From positions 1 through 64,000 of the forward strand of contig JAHAGQ010000004.1 in NCBI GenBank assembly GCA_018373675.1: a stretch of 64,000 bases of DNA, in the 5' to 3' direction. Shown here one piece after another: positions 27,055-34,864 of the stretch (positions are counted from its first letter, which is position 1; every line of letters starts with the position of its first letter). Position numbers and translations under genes: made by a program. The stretch is from Collinsella sp. (GTDB lineage Bacteria; Actinomycetota; Coriobacteriia; Coriobacteriales; Coriobacteriaceae). The notes beneath the pieces were generated by a model that was not told the DNA's origin, ran no database searches, and saw only the letters and a list, made by a program, of their open reading frames with translations.

Positions 27055-27068
27055 CTAATCCTCCAATA

Positions 27069-27135
27069 AGTTGCGGTGGAATAGTCCCTAAATTAAAGTC
27101 ACGGGGCTTTAAACAGGAACTATTTCACCGCAACT
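27069..27135. repeat. AGTTGCGGTG hairpin repeat, copy 1
   Basis: AGTTGCGGTGGAATAGT is mirrored by ACTATTTCACCGCAACT across a 30-base spacer. A second, better-paired copy is at 61940-62006. It separates the convergent regulator and mgtA genes. The adjoining 27137-27235 is a low-complexity GGCAGC/GGCGGC tract with no supported gene. Confidence 0.75.
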
Positions 27136-27235
27136 GCTGGGGGGATAGACTGCGGCGGCGGCAGAGGCAACGGCAGCGGCGTTGGCAGCTGTGGTAGTGG
27201 CAACGGCAGCTGGCAGGGTGTTTTCCGTCTTCTTG

Positions 27236-30004
27236 CTACAGCAGCTCGCCGTGGCGGGCAATGTAGCGGCGCTTTGCCAGCTGGGTGAGCGCGATATAGG
27301 CGGTAACGATGCCAATGAGCAGCCCAAAAAAGCTCGTGGGCAGCGGCATGAGGCCGAGCGCATCGGCGATGGGGCTTGCCGGCAACCAGGTGACGAGCGC
27401 CAGGCCCAGCACGGTAAGAACGCACAATGCGGGCGCGGCGTGGTCGCGCGGGCTCGGCAGATGCGGGGAGCGCAACATGTGGACCACGAGTGTCTGCGAC
27501 CACATGGACTCGACAAACCAGCCGCTCTGGAAGAGCGCAGCAAAGGTCGCCATACCCGCGACGTCGCCCGCGGCGGCAAGCTCGGACCAGCTTGCGTCCA
27601 CGGCGGCGGGGCACACGACAAAGAAGAGCGCGGCGAAGGTCACGATGTCAAACAGCGAACTCACGGGGCCCAGCTCGAGCATAAAGCCCTTGATGGACGC
27701 GGCATCCCAAGCACGCGGGCGGGCAGTCCAGGCGTCATCGACGGTGTCCCACGGCAGTGCGATGCACACGATCTCGTAGACCAGCGACAGCAGAACCAGC
27801 TGCAGGGCGCTCATGGGCAAAAACGGCAAGAACAGGCTCGCGACGGTCACGGACAGCACGTTGCCAAAGTTGGAGCTCACTGTGGTCTTGAGGTACTTGA
27901 GCAAGTTGCCGTAGGTGCGGCGGCCTTCGATGATGCCGCGCTCGAGCACGCCCAGGTCCTTCTGAAGCAAGATGATATCGGCGGGTTCCTTGGCAATATC
28001 GACGGCCGAATCGACCGAGATGCCGCAATCGCTCGCACGCATGGCGGCGGCGTCGTTGATGCCGTCGCCCATAAAGCCCACGGTGTGGCCGAGCATCTCG
28101 CGCATGACACGTACCAGGCGCGCCTTCTGCAGCGGCGAGAGCTTGGCGAAGAGGTGGGTTTTCTCGGCGCGCTCGGCAAGTTCGGCGTCATCGAGCGCAT
28201 CGATCTCGGAGCCGAGCAAGACGTTGCTCGCATCGATACCAATCTGCTCGCAGACGGTGGCGGCGACGCGGTCGTTGTCGCCGGTTAGGACCTTGACCGC
28301 CACGCCCTTGGCCTCGAGGGTGGCGACGGCGCCCGCGGCACTTGCTTTGGGCGGATCGAGGAAGGCCAAAAAGCCCATCAGCACCATGTCGCACTCGTCG
28401 GCGATGCCAAACTCGCCCACGCAGCGCGGATTGGTCTTCTGCGCCACGGCAATTACGCGTAGGCCCTCGGCGTTAAGTCCGGCGATCTGCTTGCGAATCT
28501 GGGCGAGCTTCTCGTCGGTGAGCGGCTGAGCGATGCCATCGATCTCGACAAAGGAGCAGATCTCGAGCATTTCCTCGGCGGCGCCCTTGGTAACCATCTG
28601 GGTTTTGCCTTGGGCGTCGGCGACAACTACGCTCAGGCGACGGCGCGAGAAATCGAAGGGAACCTCGTCGACCCTGGTGTAGCGGTCGCGCAGGCTCTGG
28701 CCCAGCATGGAATCGGGTGCGACGGTCGAGGGTGTCACATCGGCACGGTCGATTACGGCCAGGTCGATAAGATTTTTGAGGCCGGTCTGGAAGAAGCTGT
28801 TCAAAAACGCATGGCGCAGCACGCGCGCGTCCTCGTTGCCATCGGTGTTGAGGTAGCGCTCGAGCACGATGCGGTCTTCGGTGAGGGTGCCGGTCTTGTC
28901 GCAGCACAGGACGTCCATCGCTCCGAGGTTTTGAATCGCCGGCAGCTCCTTGACGATAACCTGGCGACGGGCGAGGTCCTTGGCGCCCTGCGACAGGCTC
29001 GTGGTCACGATGACGGGAAGCATCTGCGGCGTGATGCCCACGGCCACGCTCGTGGCGAACAGCAGCGCGTCGATGACGTTGCCCTTGGTGGCGGCGTTGA
29101 TGGCAAAGACGGCCGGCGCCATAACGAGCATCAGGCGCACCAGCAGCATGGAGACGCTCGAGACGCCGCGGTCAAACGCGCTCTTTTCGCTGCGCCCGTT
29201 GAGCATCTTGGCGATGCCGCCCAGGTAGGTGTCCGAGCCGGTGGCAACGACAAGCGCCATGGCGGCGCCGTTTTGCACGGAGGTGCCGGTAAAGACGATG
29301 TTCTTGCAGGCAGAGAGTGGCAGTGCGGAGCCGTCGGCGCCCTCGACGACGGTGGCGGCGGTGGTCTTCTCGACGGCCTCGCTCTCGCCGGTGAGTGCGG
29401 ACTCGATCACAAACAGGTCGCGCGCGGTGATGATGTGGGCATCTGCCGGCACCATATCGCCGGCAGAGAGACGGATTACATCGCCGGGGACGAGCTCGTC
29501 GAAGGGGATCTCGATGCGCTCGCCGTCGCGCAGGGCGGTGCAAGTGTTGGAGACCAGGTCCTTGAGGGCCTCGGCCGCATTGCCGCTGCGGGCTTCCTGG
29601 ATAAACTTCATGCCGCCCGATACCAGCAGCATGGTGCCGATGACGATGACCGTGGAGGGGTCGCGCTGCGGTTCGGGCACGGCGAGCACGTCGATGTAGA
29701 GCGAGACCAGTGCGAGCGCGGCGAGGATACCGGCGAAGGGATCGATGAACGCGTCGGCGATGCGGCGGGCGAGCGTTTTGGTCGTTGCCTCGATGGTGTT
29801 GGGGCCGACGGCGTTCAGGCGCTCAGTTGCCTGCTCGACGGTGAGGCCGTTTGCCGTGGCGTCAATCAGTACGAGGGCGTCCTCGGCACTATGGGTGGCG
29901 GCGAATATGGTGTTCTTGGACAGGCCGGTATGAGCGGCAGGGCGCGCCGTGCGGCGGCGCTTGGAGATGGCTTCGAGTACCGTGACGGTTTTGAGCATCA
30001 GCAT
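27236..30004 (-). CDS. mgtA: Magnesium-translocating P-type ATPase, MgtA/MgtB type
   Basis: The 922-residue P3B-type ATPase is predicted to import Mg2+ when it is scarce. The phosphorylation motif is CCDKTGTLTEDR. SALTGESEAVEK is the actuator TGES loop, GDGINDAAAMRASDCGISVDSAVDIAKEPADIILL is the hinge region characteristic of magnesium pumps, and ten membrane segments are evident. Length matches MgtA (about 900). The minus-strand start at 30004 follows AAGGAGG by 5 bases. A 140-base leader and a short SD-led ORF precede it, reminiscent of leader-peptide control of mgtA in enterobacteria, though the peptide is unrelated in sequence. Confidence 0.94.
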   Translation of the reverse strand: MLMLKTVTVLEAISKRRRTARPAAHTGLSKNTIFAATHSAEDALVLIDATANGLTVEQATERLNAVGPNTIEATTKTLARRIADAFIDPFAGILAALALVSLYIDVLAVPEPQRDPSTVIVIGTMLLVSGGMKFIQEARSGNAAEALKDLVSNTCTALRDGERIEIPFDELVPGDVIRLSAGDMVPADAHIITARDLFVIESALTGESEAVEKTTAATVVEGADGSALPLSACKNIVFTGTSVQNGAAMALVVATGSDTYLGGIAKMLNGRSEKSAFDRGVSSVSMLLVRLMLVMAPAVFAINAATKGNVIDALLFATSVAVGITPQMLPVIVTTSLSQGAKDLARRQVIVKELPAIQNLGAMDVLCCDKTGTLTEDRIVLERYLNTDGNEDARVLRHAFLNSFFQTGLKNLIDLAVIDRADVTPSTVAPDSMLGQSLRDRYTRVDEVPFDFSRRRLSVVVADAQGKTQMVTKGAAEEMLEICSFVEIDGIAQPLTDEKLAQIRKQIAGLNAEGLRVIAVAQKTNPRCVGEFGIADECDMVLMGFLAFLDPPKASAAGAVATLEAKGVAVKVLTGDNDRVAATVCEQIGIDASNVLLGSEIDALDDAELAERAEKTHLFAKLSPLQKARLVRVMREMLGHTVGFMGDGINDAAAMRASDCGISVDSAVDIAKEPADIILLQKDLGVLERGIIEGRRTYGNLLKYLKTTVSSNFGNVLSVTVASLFLPFLPMSALQLVLLSLVYEIVCIALPWDTVDDAWTARPRAWDAASIKGFMLELGPVSSLFDIVTFAALFFVVCPAAVDASWSELAAAGDVAGMATFAALFQSGWFVESMWSQTLVVHMLRSPHLPSPRDHAAPALCVLTVLGLALVTWLPASPIADALGLMPLPTSFFGLLIGIVTAYIALTQLAKRRYIARHGELL

Positions 30005-30143
30005 AGGGTCCTCCTTGTTGAGGGGAGTTAGCGTACGTGTCGTATTTGCTTCAAAAAACCTAGATGTCGCTCACGTCAAGCTCTTGAGCCCACAAAGGGT
30101 GCAGCGCGCCTTTGCGGTGGTTTTGGCGATCTGCCGGTGGCGT

Positions 30144-30215
30144 TTATGCGTGTGCGGAGTCCTCGCGGCGTGCCGAGGGCGACATGCAGGTTTTTCGACT
30201 AGGACTGCCTTCCAT
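30144..30215 (-). CDS. 23-codon leader ORF upstream of mgtA
   Basis: On the minus strand a strong SD, AGGAGG, lies 6 bases before an ATG at 30215. It opens a 23-codon ORF ending in TAA at 30144, 139 bases before the mgtA start. The peptide begins MEGSPSRKTC and is rich in Arg, Ser and Ala with two prolines. Between it and mgtA are a GCTC...GAGC pairing and GGTTTTTTG, which could form an attenuator. It is supported only by SD quality and position. Confidence 0.5.
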   Translation of the reverse strand: MEGSPSRKTCMSPSARREDSAHA

Positions 30216-30282
30216 GGCACACCTCCTAAAGGCTGAGCGCAGCGCGCTTTGGGTATCTCGTACCCCTTTTTAATCCGCCCGT

Positions 30283-30311
30283 ATTCTTGATGAGGGGGTT
30301 TGACATGTCAA
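30283..30311 (-). promoter_or_regulatory. Candidate mgtA promoter over a palindrome
   Basis: The palindrome TTGACATGTCAA (30300-30311), flanked by GGGG/CCCC, carries a consensus TTGACA on each strand. On the minus strand it is followed after 17 bases by AAGAAT, giving a plausible promoter about 70 bases before the leader ORF. The symmetry suggests a repressor site between mgtA and pyrE. Confidence 0.45.
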
Positions 30312-30441
30312 CCCCATTGTTCGGAAAACCATTCCCCCTGACAAAGCCTTTACAGAATGCCGTGGCCCCAAAGCGCGCCCGCATCGACGCTTCGCCTGCG
30401 CTAAACTGGAAGGCACGTACGCGATTACGAGAGGAGCCCGC

Positions 30442-31125
30442 ATGGAGGCTTACAAGCAAGAGTTCATCAAGTTTATGGTCGAGTCCGACGTCCTTAAGTT
30501 CGGCAGCTTTACGCTCAAGAGCGGCCGTCAGTCCCCGTTCTTTATGAACGCCGGCGCTTACGTGACGGGCTATCAGCTCAAGAAGCTGGGCGAGTATTAC
30601 GCCCAGGCCATCCACGATAACTTTGGCGACGACTTTGATGTGCTGTTTGGACCGGCCTACAAGGGTATTCCGCTGGCCGTCGTGACCGCCATTGCCTACC
30701 ACGAGCTGTACGGCAAGGAGGTCAAGTACTGCTGCGACCGCAAGGAGGCCAAGGACCACGGTGCCGATAAGGGCAACCTGCTGGGTTATGAGCCCAAGGA
30801 CGGCGACCGTGTGGTCATGGTCGAGGACGTTACCACCAGCGGCAAGTCCATCGACGAGACCTATCCCAAGGTCAAGGCTACTGCCGATGTCGAGATCAAG
30901 GGCCTGATCGTGTCCCTCAACCGCATGGAGGTCGGCAAGGGCGGTGTGACCACCGCGCAGAAGGAGATCGAGGCCAAGTACGGTTTCCCCGTCGCGAGCA
31001 TCGTCTCCATGGCCGAGGTCGTCGAGACCCTCTACAACCACGAGATCGACGGCAAGGTTGTCATCGACGACGAGCTCAAGACCGCCATCGACGCCTACTA
31101 CGAGCAGTACGGAGCACGGGAGTAG
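30442..31125 (+). CDS. pyrE: Orotate phosphoribosyltransferase
   Basis: The 227-residue cytoplasmic enzyme joins orotate and PRPP to make OMP in pyrimidine synthesis. The PRPP-binding motif is VVMVEDVTTSGKSIDE. FGSFTLKSGRQSPFFMNAG at the N-terminus and GPAYKGIPLAVVTAIAYH are typical of PyrE. GAGAGGAG precedes the ATG. It is divergent from mgtA and not next to other pyr genes. A short GCGGGTT/AACCCGC hairpin follows the stop. Confidence 0.95.
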   Translation: MEAYKQEFIKFMVESDVLKFGSFTLKSGRQSPFFMNAGAYVTGYQLKKLGEYYAQAIHDNFGDDFDVLFGPAYKGIPLAVVTAIAYHELYGKEVKYCCDRKEAKDHGADKGNLLGYEPKDGDRVVMVEDVTTSGKSIDETYPKVKATADVEIKGLIVSLNRMEVGKGGVTTAQKEIEAKYGFPVASIVSMAEVVETLYNHEIDGKVVIDDELKTAIDAYYEQYGARE

Positions 31126-31132
31126 TAGTTAC

Positions 31133-31226
31133 GCGGGTTTACCAACCCGCTCGCTGTCCGTTCTCTACCTGCGGCGTCGTCTTGCTCCGAAGGAGTAGTC
31201 ATTGGGGACGTTCTTAAATGACTAGT
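31133..31226. repeat. pyrE-distal hairpin and GGGGACGTTCTTAAATGACTA repeat
   Basis: GCGGGTT / AACCCGC (31133-31150) is followed by CTCGCTGTCCGTTCTCTACCTG-type sequence and AGTCATTGGGGACGTTCTT (31197). The same succession ends the composite repeats at 34.4 and 54.2 kb. Confidence 0.7.
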
Positions 31227-31229
31227 CAG

Positions 31230-31301
31230 AAATGAGCGTGGATAATCTCCCGGTTTTGGCCTGTGTGCGGGCTCAAAGTGGGAGATTATTCGCGCTCGCT
31301 T
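31230..31301. repeat. GGATAATCTCCC hairpin, left of the Fic gene
   Basis: GGATAATCTCCC and GGGAGATTATTC pair across a roughly 30-base loop containing GGCTCAAAGT. An equivalent copy in the same orientation lies at 32665-32736, on the other side of the fic gene. Confidence 0.8.
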
Positions 31302-31323
31302 TAATTTGCTTGGGCTGCGATGC

Positions 31324-32508
31324 CTATCTAATCGGCTCGGCGTCTTCCCTGAGAATCGAAAGATACTCTTCATACCCGTACTGCCGGTATCTCTGTCTTG
31401 ACTCGTCGAGCGGACGGAGGATACCCAATTCTTCAAATGATTTGACGAGCGAGCTCGCGGTACTCCTGCCGATATCAAGTTGGGCAGCGATGAATGCGGT
31501 GTCGACGATGGGGTGCTCTTCAAGAATGCCCAACAGCCTTTGCCCGTTTGCAGCGGTCCTTCCGAGATTTTCGGTAATGGTTGCTGTGGAACGGTTATGG
31601 AGGTCAACAAGGTTTTTTAAAGACCCTACCGAGTCCTTCGCACTCTCGAGAAGACTGTTGCAGAAAAACTCTATCCATTCCTCGTAAGTGCCTCTCTCCC
31701 TTACGGATGTGAGTTGCCGGTAGTACTCGCTTCGATTTTTCTTGAACTGGAACGATGGATAGAACAAGCAAGAATGAAGAACGCCATCATTGATGAGCAT
31801 AAATGTAATGAGAAGCCTGCCCAGGCGACCGTTTCCGTCTAGGAATGGATGGGCAGTTTCAAATTGGTAATGGACGAGCGCCGCCCGCACAATCGGATCC
31901 ATTTCGACTTGAGGCTCATTGATAAAGCGTTCGAGGTCCTGGAGCGTGTTGCTCAAATCTTCAATGTTTGGAGGGACAAACGATGCGGTTGCAATGGTGC
32001 AGCCTGAGGGGCCAATCCAGTTTTGTGAGGAGCGCAGCTCGCCTGGATTCTTCTCCGTTCCGCGCACTCCGTCCAGCAGGACTGCATGAACTTGCCTAAG
32101 AAGTCTCGTGCACAAGGGCATCTTTTTGAGCAGTTCTACGCCGCGGTCGACAGCACGGACGTAATTCACGACGTCTGCGACATCTTTATGATGGAGTTGT
32201 GTTTGCGATGGACTAAGTAGGTCGTCAAACGTGCACTGGGTTCCCTCAATTTGCGAAGAAAGGAGCGCTTCTTTGCGCACGTACATTGCCAGATACATGT
32301 CGGCGTTGGGAACAAAGTAGAGCATGCCTTCAAGCTCTCCAAGCTTTCGTGAGCATGCGGAAAGCGTGCGATAGGTTTCCTCGGTGAGGTTTAGCTGCCT
32401 CAATGATTGCAAGGGCGTTGGAAAAAACGAATAGTAAGCCAATTTCCCCGATAGATTATTGCGGAGCGTTCCCTGGCCGTTCTCCTCGATTTGCATCGCG
32501 CCTTCCAT
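31324..32508 (-). CDS. Fic-domain AMP-transferase with N-terminal inhibitory motif
   Basis: The 394-residue protein has the canonical active-site motif HPFLDGNGRLGR (H220), so AMP transfer from ATP to a target hydroxyl is expected. SSQIEG at residues 84-89 matches the (S/T)xxxE(G/N) inhibitory helix of class II Fic proteins, in which the antitoxin segment is built into the same chain. The C-terminal 70 residues form a winged-helix-like domain (AAQLDIGRSTASSLVKSFEELGIL), probably binding DNA. Overlapping inverted repeats directly upstream suit autoregulation. An internal ATG at 32496 with GGAAGG before it is an alternative start. Composition is AT-richer than neighbours. Confidence 0.9.
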   Translation of the reverse strand: MEGAMQIEENGQGTLRNNLSGKLAYYSFFPTPLQSLRQLNLTEETYRTLSACSRKLGELEGMLYFVPNADMYLAMYVRKEALLSSQIEGTQCTFDDLLSPSQTQLHHKDVADVVNYVRAVDRGVELLKKMPLCTRLLRQVHAVLLDGVRGTEKNPGELRSSQNWIGPSGCTIATASFVPPNIEDLSNTLQDLERFINEPQVEMDPIVRAALVHYQFETAHPFLDGNGRLGRLLITFMLINDGVLHSCLFYPSFQFKKNRSEYYRQLTSVRERGTYEEWIEFFCNSLLESAKDSVGSLKNLVDLHNRSTATITENLGRTAANGQRLLGILEEHPIVDTAFIAAQLDIGRSTASSLVKSFEELGILRPLDESRQRYRQYGYEEYLSILREDAEPIR

Positions 32509-32522
32509 ATCTTTAGTGCCGG

Positions 32523-32625
32523 AAACTCGTTATTAGGCTAATCATATCAATTCTAATAACGAGTTTAAGGATTAAATAGTTATTAGAATTGATGTAAACA
32601 ATCTAATGATGAGAAGTCGTTATTA
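32523..32625. promoter_or_regulatory. Multi-site operator upstream of the Fic gene
   Basis: Two overlapping perfect inverted repeats are present. AAACTCGTTATTAG (32523-32536) pairs with 32553-32566, and ATCAATTCTAATAAC (32546-32560) pairs with 32579-32593. The shared half-site CGTTATTA occurs again near 32618. The array starts 15 bases upstream of the fic start codon, in AT-rich DNA, and should bind a dimeric regulator, perhaps the Fic C-terminal domain itself. Confidence 0.65.
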
Positions 32626-32664
32626 CTTGACCATGGAGCTCGGCTTGGTACGGGGGGGTTGTCC

Positions 32665-32736
32665 AAAATGAGAGCGGATAATCTCCCGTTTTTGGCTCGG
32701 TGACGGCCTCAAAGTGGGAGATTATCCACGTTCGCT
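32665..32736. repeat. GGATAATCTCCC hairpin, right of the Fic gene
   Basis: GAGCGGATAATCTCCC and GGGAGATTATCCACG form the same stem and loop as at 31230-31301, in direct orientation. Confidence 0.8.
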
Positions 32737-32810
32737 AGTTAAGCGTCCAAAAATCCACACTCGCCAAACCTGCCAAAAAGGACAGGTTTATTTTGGCACG
32801 TTTCGGTCGG

Positions 32811-32869
32811 TGTCAGGAAGTGTTAGGGACAAGGCGGCGGCAGGACTCGAGAGCGAAAAGAAGTATCGG
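32811..32869 (+). promoter_or_regulatory. Conserved upstream motif of the PTS EIIA gene
   Basis: Carries GCGAAAAGAAGTATCGG (32853-32869), identical to the motif before the GH1 gene, with a related 40-base lead-in (GGAAGTGTTAGG, AAGGCGGC). It lies about 125 bases before the EIIA -35. Confidence 0.45.
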
Positions 32870-32992
32870 GTTTGGTGCGCCCGCTTCTGCCCGTCCCGTG
32901 CGCAGGCGATACTCGGCTTATCGACCTGCGATGCAAAGGAGATGCTCGTCCCACGAGCACTACCGGGAAGGGCTCGCGATTCGAGTCCCCAC

Positions 32993-33022
32993 CTTAGCAT
33001 TTGAACCATTTGGCACTATAAT
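32993..33022 (+). promoter_or_regulatory. Promoter of the PTS EIIA gene
   Basis: TTAGCA (32993-32998) and a perfect TATAAT (33017-33022) are separated by 18 bases, about 50 bases before the ATG. Confidence 0.6.
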
Positions 33023-33071
33023 TACCGTAGGCATGCGCACAACGTTGCGCTTAATCAAGAGGAGAAAACGT

Positions 33072-33608
33072 ATGGGTCTGTTTGACATGTTCAAGAAGAA
33101 GGCTGAGCCCGCGGCTGCCGCTGCTCCGGCCTCCATCTCTGCTTCTGCTGGCGCCGACGTGCTGTGCTCGCCCGTCAAGGGCAAGGTCATCAAGATGGCC
33201 GACGTGCCCGATCCCGTCTTTGGTGGCGAGGTTCTGGGCAAGGGCTGTGCCGTGTGGCCCGAGGACGACCTGGTCTACGCTCCCTGCGACGGCAAGGTGA
33301 CCGTCACCATGGGTCACGCCGTTGGCCTGCAGTCCGATAGCGGCATCGAGGTTCTGGTGCACGTTGGCGTCGATACCGTCAACATGAACGGCGACGGCTT
33401 CGAGGGCTTCGTCAAGGCTGACGACGTCGTGAAGGCCGGCCAGCCCATACTCAAGATCGACCGCGCCAAGATCGCCGCTGCCGGCTATAAGGACTGCGTC
33501 GTCGTGGCTGTGTCCAACACCGCTGAGTTCGCCGACGTCGAACTCGCCGTCGAGGCCGGCTCCGCTGTCGCCGCCGGTGACGCCATCGTTAAGGTCGTCC
33601 GCAAGTAA
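33072..33608 (+). CDS. PTS glucose-type EIIA protein
   Basis: The 178-residue phosphocarrier accepts phosphate from HPr and passes it to an EIIB domain. After a short basic N-terminus and an Ala/Pro linker (residues 9-30), the EIIA-Glc fold runs from VLCSPVKGKVIKMADVPDPVFGG to the end. The phosphorylated His lies in EVLVHVGVDTVNMNG, and GHAVGLQSDSG carries the second conserved His. It is a stand-alone EIIA, so it must serve a permease encoded elsewhere and may also regulate other uptake systems. SD AGAGGAG lies 8 bases upstream. The upstream motif shared with the phospho-beta-glucosidase gene hints at co-regulation. Confidence 0.93.
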   Translation: MGLFDMFKKKAEPAAAAAPASISASAGADVLCSPVKGKVIKMADVPDPVFGGEVLGKGCAVWPEDDLVYAPCDGKVTVTMGHAVGLQSDSGIEVLVHVGVDTVNMNGDGFEGFVKADDVVKAGQPILKIDRAKIAAAGYKDCVVVAVSNTAEFADVELAVEAGSAVAAGDAIVKVVRK

Positions 33609-33634
33609 ACTGCGGCATCCAAAGGATGTGCAAG

Positions 33635-33663
33635 GGTGGTCGGGTTTTCCGGCCACCTTTTTT
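33635..33663 (+). terminator. Terminator of the PTS EIIA gene
   Basis: GGTGGTCGG / CCGGCCACC stem followed by six T, 27 bases after the stop. Confidence 0.9.
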
Positions 33664-33844
33664 AATGGGCCAAGCAGGTGCGTTTTATTGCGCGTTGGGC
33701 GGGCTTGCAAACCGTTCGGACGCTAAAACGAACCGACCGCGCCTTCGCGTTGCCGAGGGTGTTCATAAGTGGATAGTATGGGCTTACTTATTACAACGTG
33801 TGCCGCGTCCGGGAAGCGCGGTGCCGCTCATTGGGAGGAACAAC

Positions 33845-34402
33845 ATGAAAAAGAAGCTGCTGCTTGCGCCCCTCATGGCCGTCTTGGTTGCATGCGTGGT
33901 CGTGCTTTCCGGCTGTGGAGGTCCTTCGGTTGAGGAGCTCATCACCGAGGATCTTACGACGCAGCTTGACGAGGTCAAGAACGGTGGCGACGACTTCCTT
34001 TCTGGTCTGGAGGAAGCTTCGGGCGACGAGTTCGAGCAGCTGGGTATCGATTCCAAGGAGTATGCCAAGACCTATCTCGAGGGCTTTGACTACAAGATCG
34101 GCGACGTGACGGTCGACGAAGACAAGGGTGTCGCGACCGCCGAGGTCTCTATCACATGCAAGTCTATGAACAAGATCGTCGAGGACTTCTCCACCCAGTA
34201 TCAGGAGAAGGTCGCTGCGCTTGACACGGTTCCTTCCGATGACGAGCTGTACAAGATGGCCGGTCAGGTTATGGTCGATGTGACCAAGGCCACCGAGCCC
34301 AGGAAGACCACGGTTATCTTCAAGTACACCTGCAACGACGACGGCGAGTGGTCTGCCGACGACTCCGTCAACTCCGAGATGATGGATGCAATGCTGAGCT
34401 AG
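33845..34402 (+). CDS. Small lipoprotein of unknown function
   Basis: The 185-residue protein has a lipoprotein signal peptide (MKKKLLLAPLMAVLVAC... with lipobox VLSGC near residue 24), so it should be lipid-anchored outside the membrane. The mature part is acidic with alternating helices and a beta-rich middle (YKIGDVTVDEDKGVATAEVSITCKS), vaguely like DUF5105-type lipoproteins. No functional motif is seen. SD GGGAGG lies just before the ATG. The gene is flanked by the EIIA terminator and the composite repeat at 34.4 kb. Confidence 0.8.
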   Translation: MKKKLLLAPLMAVLVACVVVLSGCGGPSVEELITEDLTTQLDEVKNGGDDFLSGLEEASGDEFEQLGIDSKEYAKTYLEGFDYKIGDVTVDEDKGVATAEVSITCKSMNKIVEDFSTQYQEKVAALDTVPSDDELYKMAGQVMVDVTKATEPRKTTVIFKYTCNDDGEWSADDSVNSEMMDAMLS

Positions 34403-34571
34403 GGGGTTACGCGGTTCTACGAACCGCGTAACCAGTTGACGCTGCGCGCCGCCCAGGACGACAATTTGTCATTCAAAAGGCGAGGCATGACCAGAAGGTC
34501 TATGCCTCGCCTTTTTTATGCCAACTTGTTCGTCCTGGACGTCGCTCGCTGTCCATCCTCTACCTGCGGTG
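34403..34571. repeat. Composite repeat with internal terminator, copy 1
   Basis: The order is hairpin GGTTACGCGGTTC / GAACCGCGTAACC (34405-34433), then a nested structure whose outer arms are CCAGGACGACAA and TTGTTCGTCCTGG. Its core is a strong terminator, GGCGAGGCAT / ATGCCTCGCC plus T6 (34479-34517), followed by GACGTCGCTCGCTGTCC. A second copy is at 54197-54366. Here it also terminates the lipoprotein gene. Confidence 0.85.
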
Positions 34572-34578
34572 TTGCCAT

Positions 34579-34860
34579 TGTTGGGGTAGTCGTTGGGGGC
34601 GTTCTTGTTTTAGTCATTGGGGACGTTCTTAAATGACCAGGCAGCACTTGGGGACGTTCCTTTTCTGCCGGTAGTTGGGGACACTCCTTGTGCCAGCGTT
34701 GCATCGAGTGCTTGGGAAGATGCGACCCGGTTTTTGGCCGAATAGTGGGTCGCATTTTCCGGATGGGGTGGGTTGCGGAAAGTGCGACCCGGAATATTGC
34801 TCCAAAACGGGATGCGCTTTCCGCGCGGAAGAATTGTCGCAGCTGCGTTAAGCAGTGTCG
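34579..34860. repeat. Cluster of dispersed repeats (no gene)
   Basis: The stretch holds two GGGGACGTTCTT elements (34588-34637) and GGGGACGTTCCTTTTCTGCCGG (in two parts around 34650). It also holds a GGGTCGCATTTTCCG / CGGAAAGTGCGACCC hairpin (34747-34790), whose better-paired relative is at 49495-49541. No coding sequence is apparent. Confidence 0.7.
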
Positions 34861-34864
34861 CTCG

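Noticed and set aside
27109..27621. Minus-strand frames ending in an Ala/Thr-rich tail beyond the mgtA stop
   Set aside because: They overlap mgtA out of frame, and the tail is a translation of a GGCAGC/GGCGGC low-complexity tract.
30251..30272. GGGTA/TACCC followed by CTTTTT as a terminator
   Set aside because: It points along the plus strand where no gene ends, and the stem is only five bases long.
32970..33000. GATTCGAGTCCCCACCTTAGCA resembling a tRNA 3' end
   Set aside because: The presumed T-stem does not pair (G53-C61 missing) and no anticodon arm precedes it.
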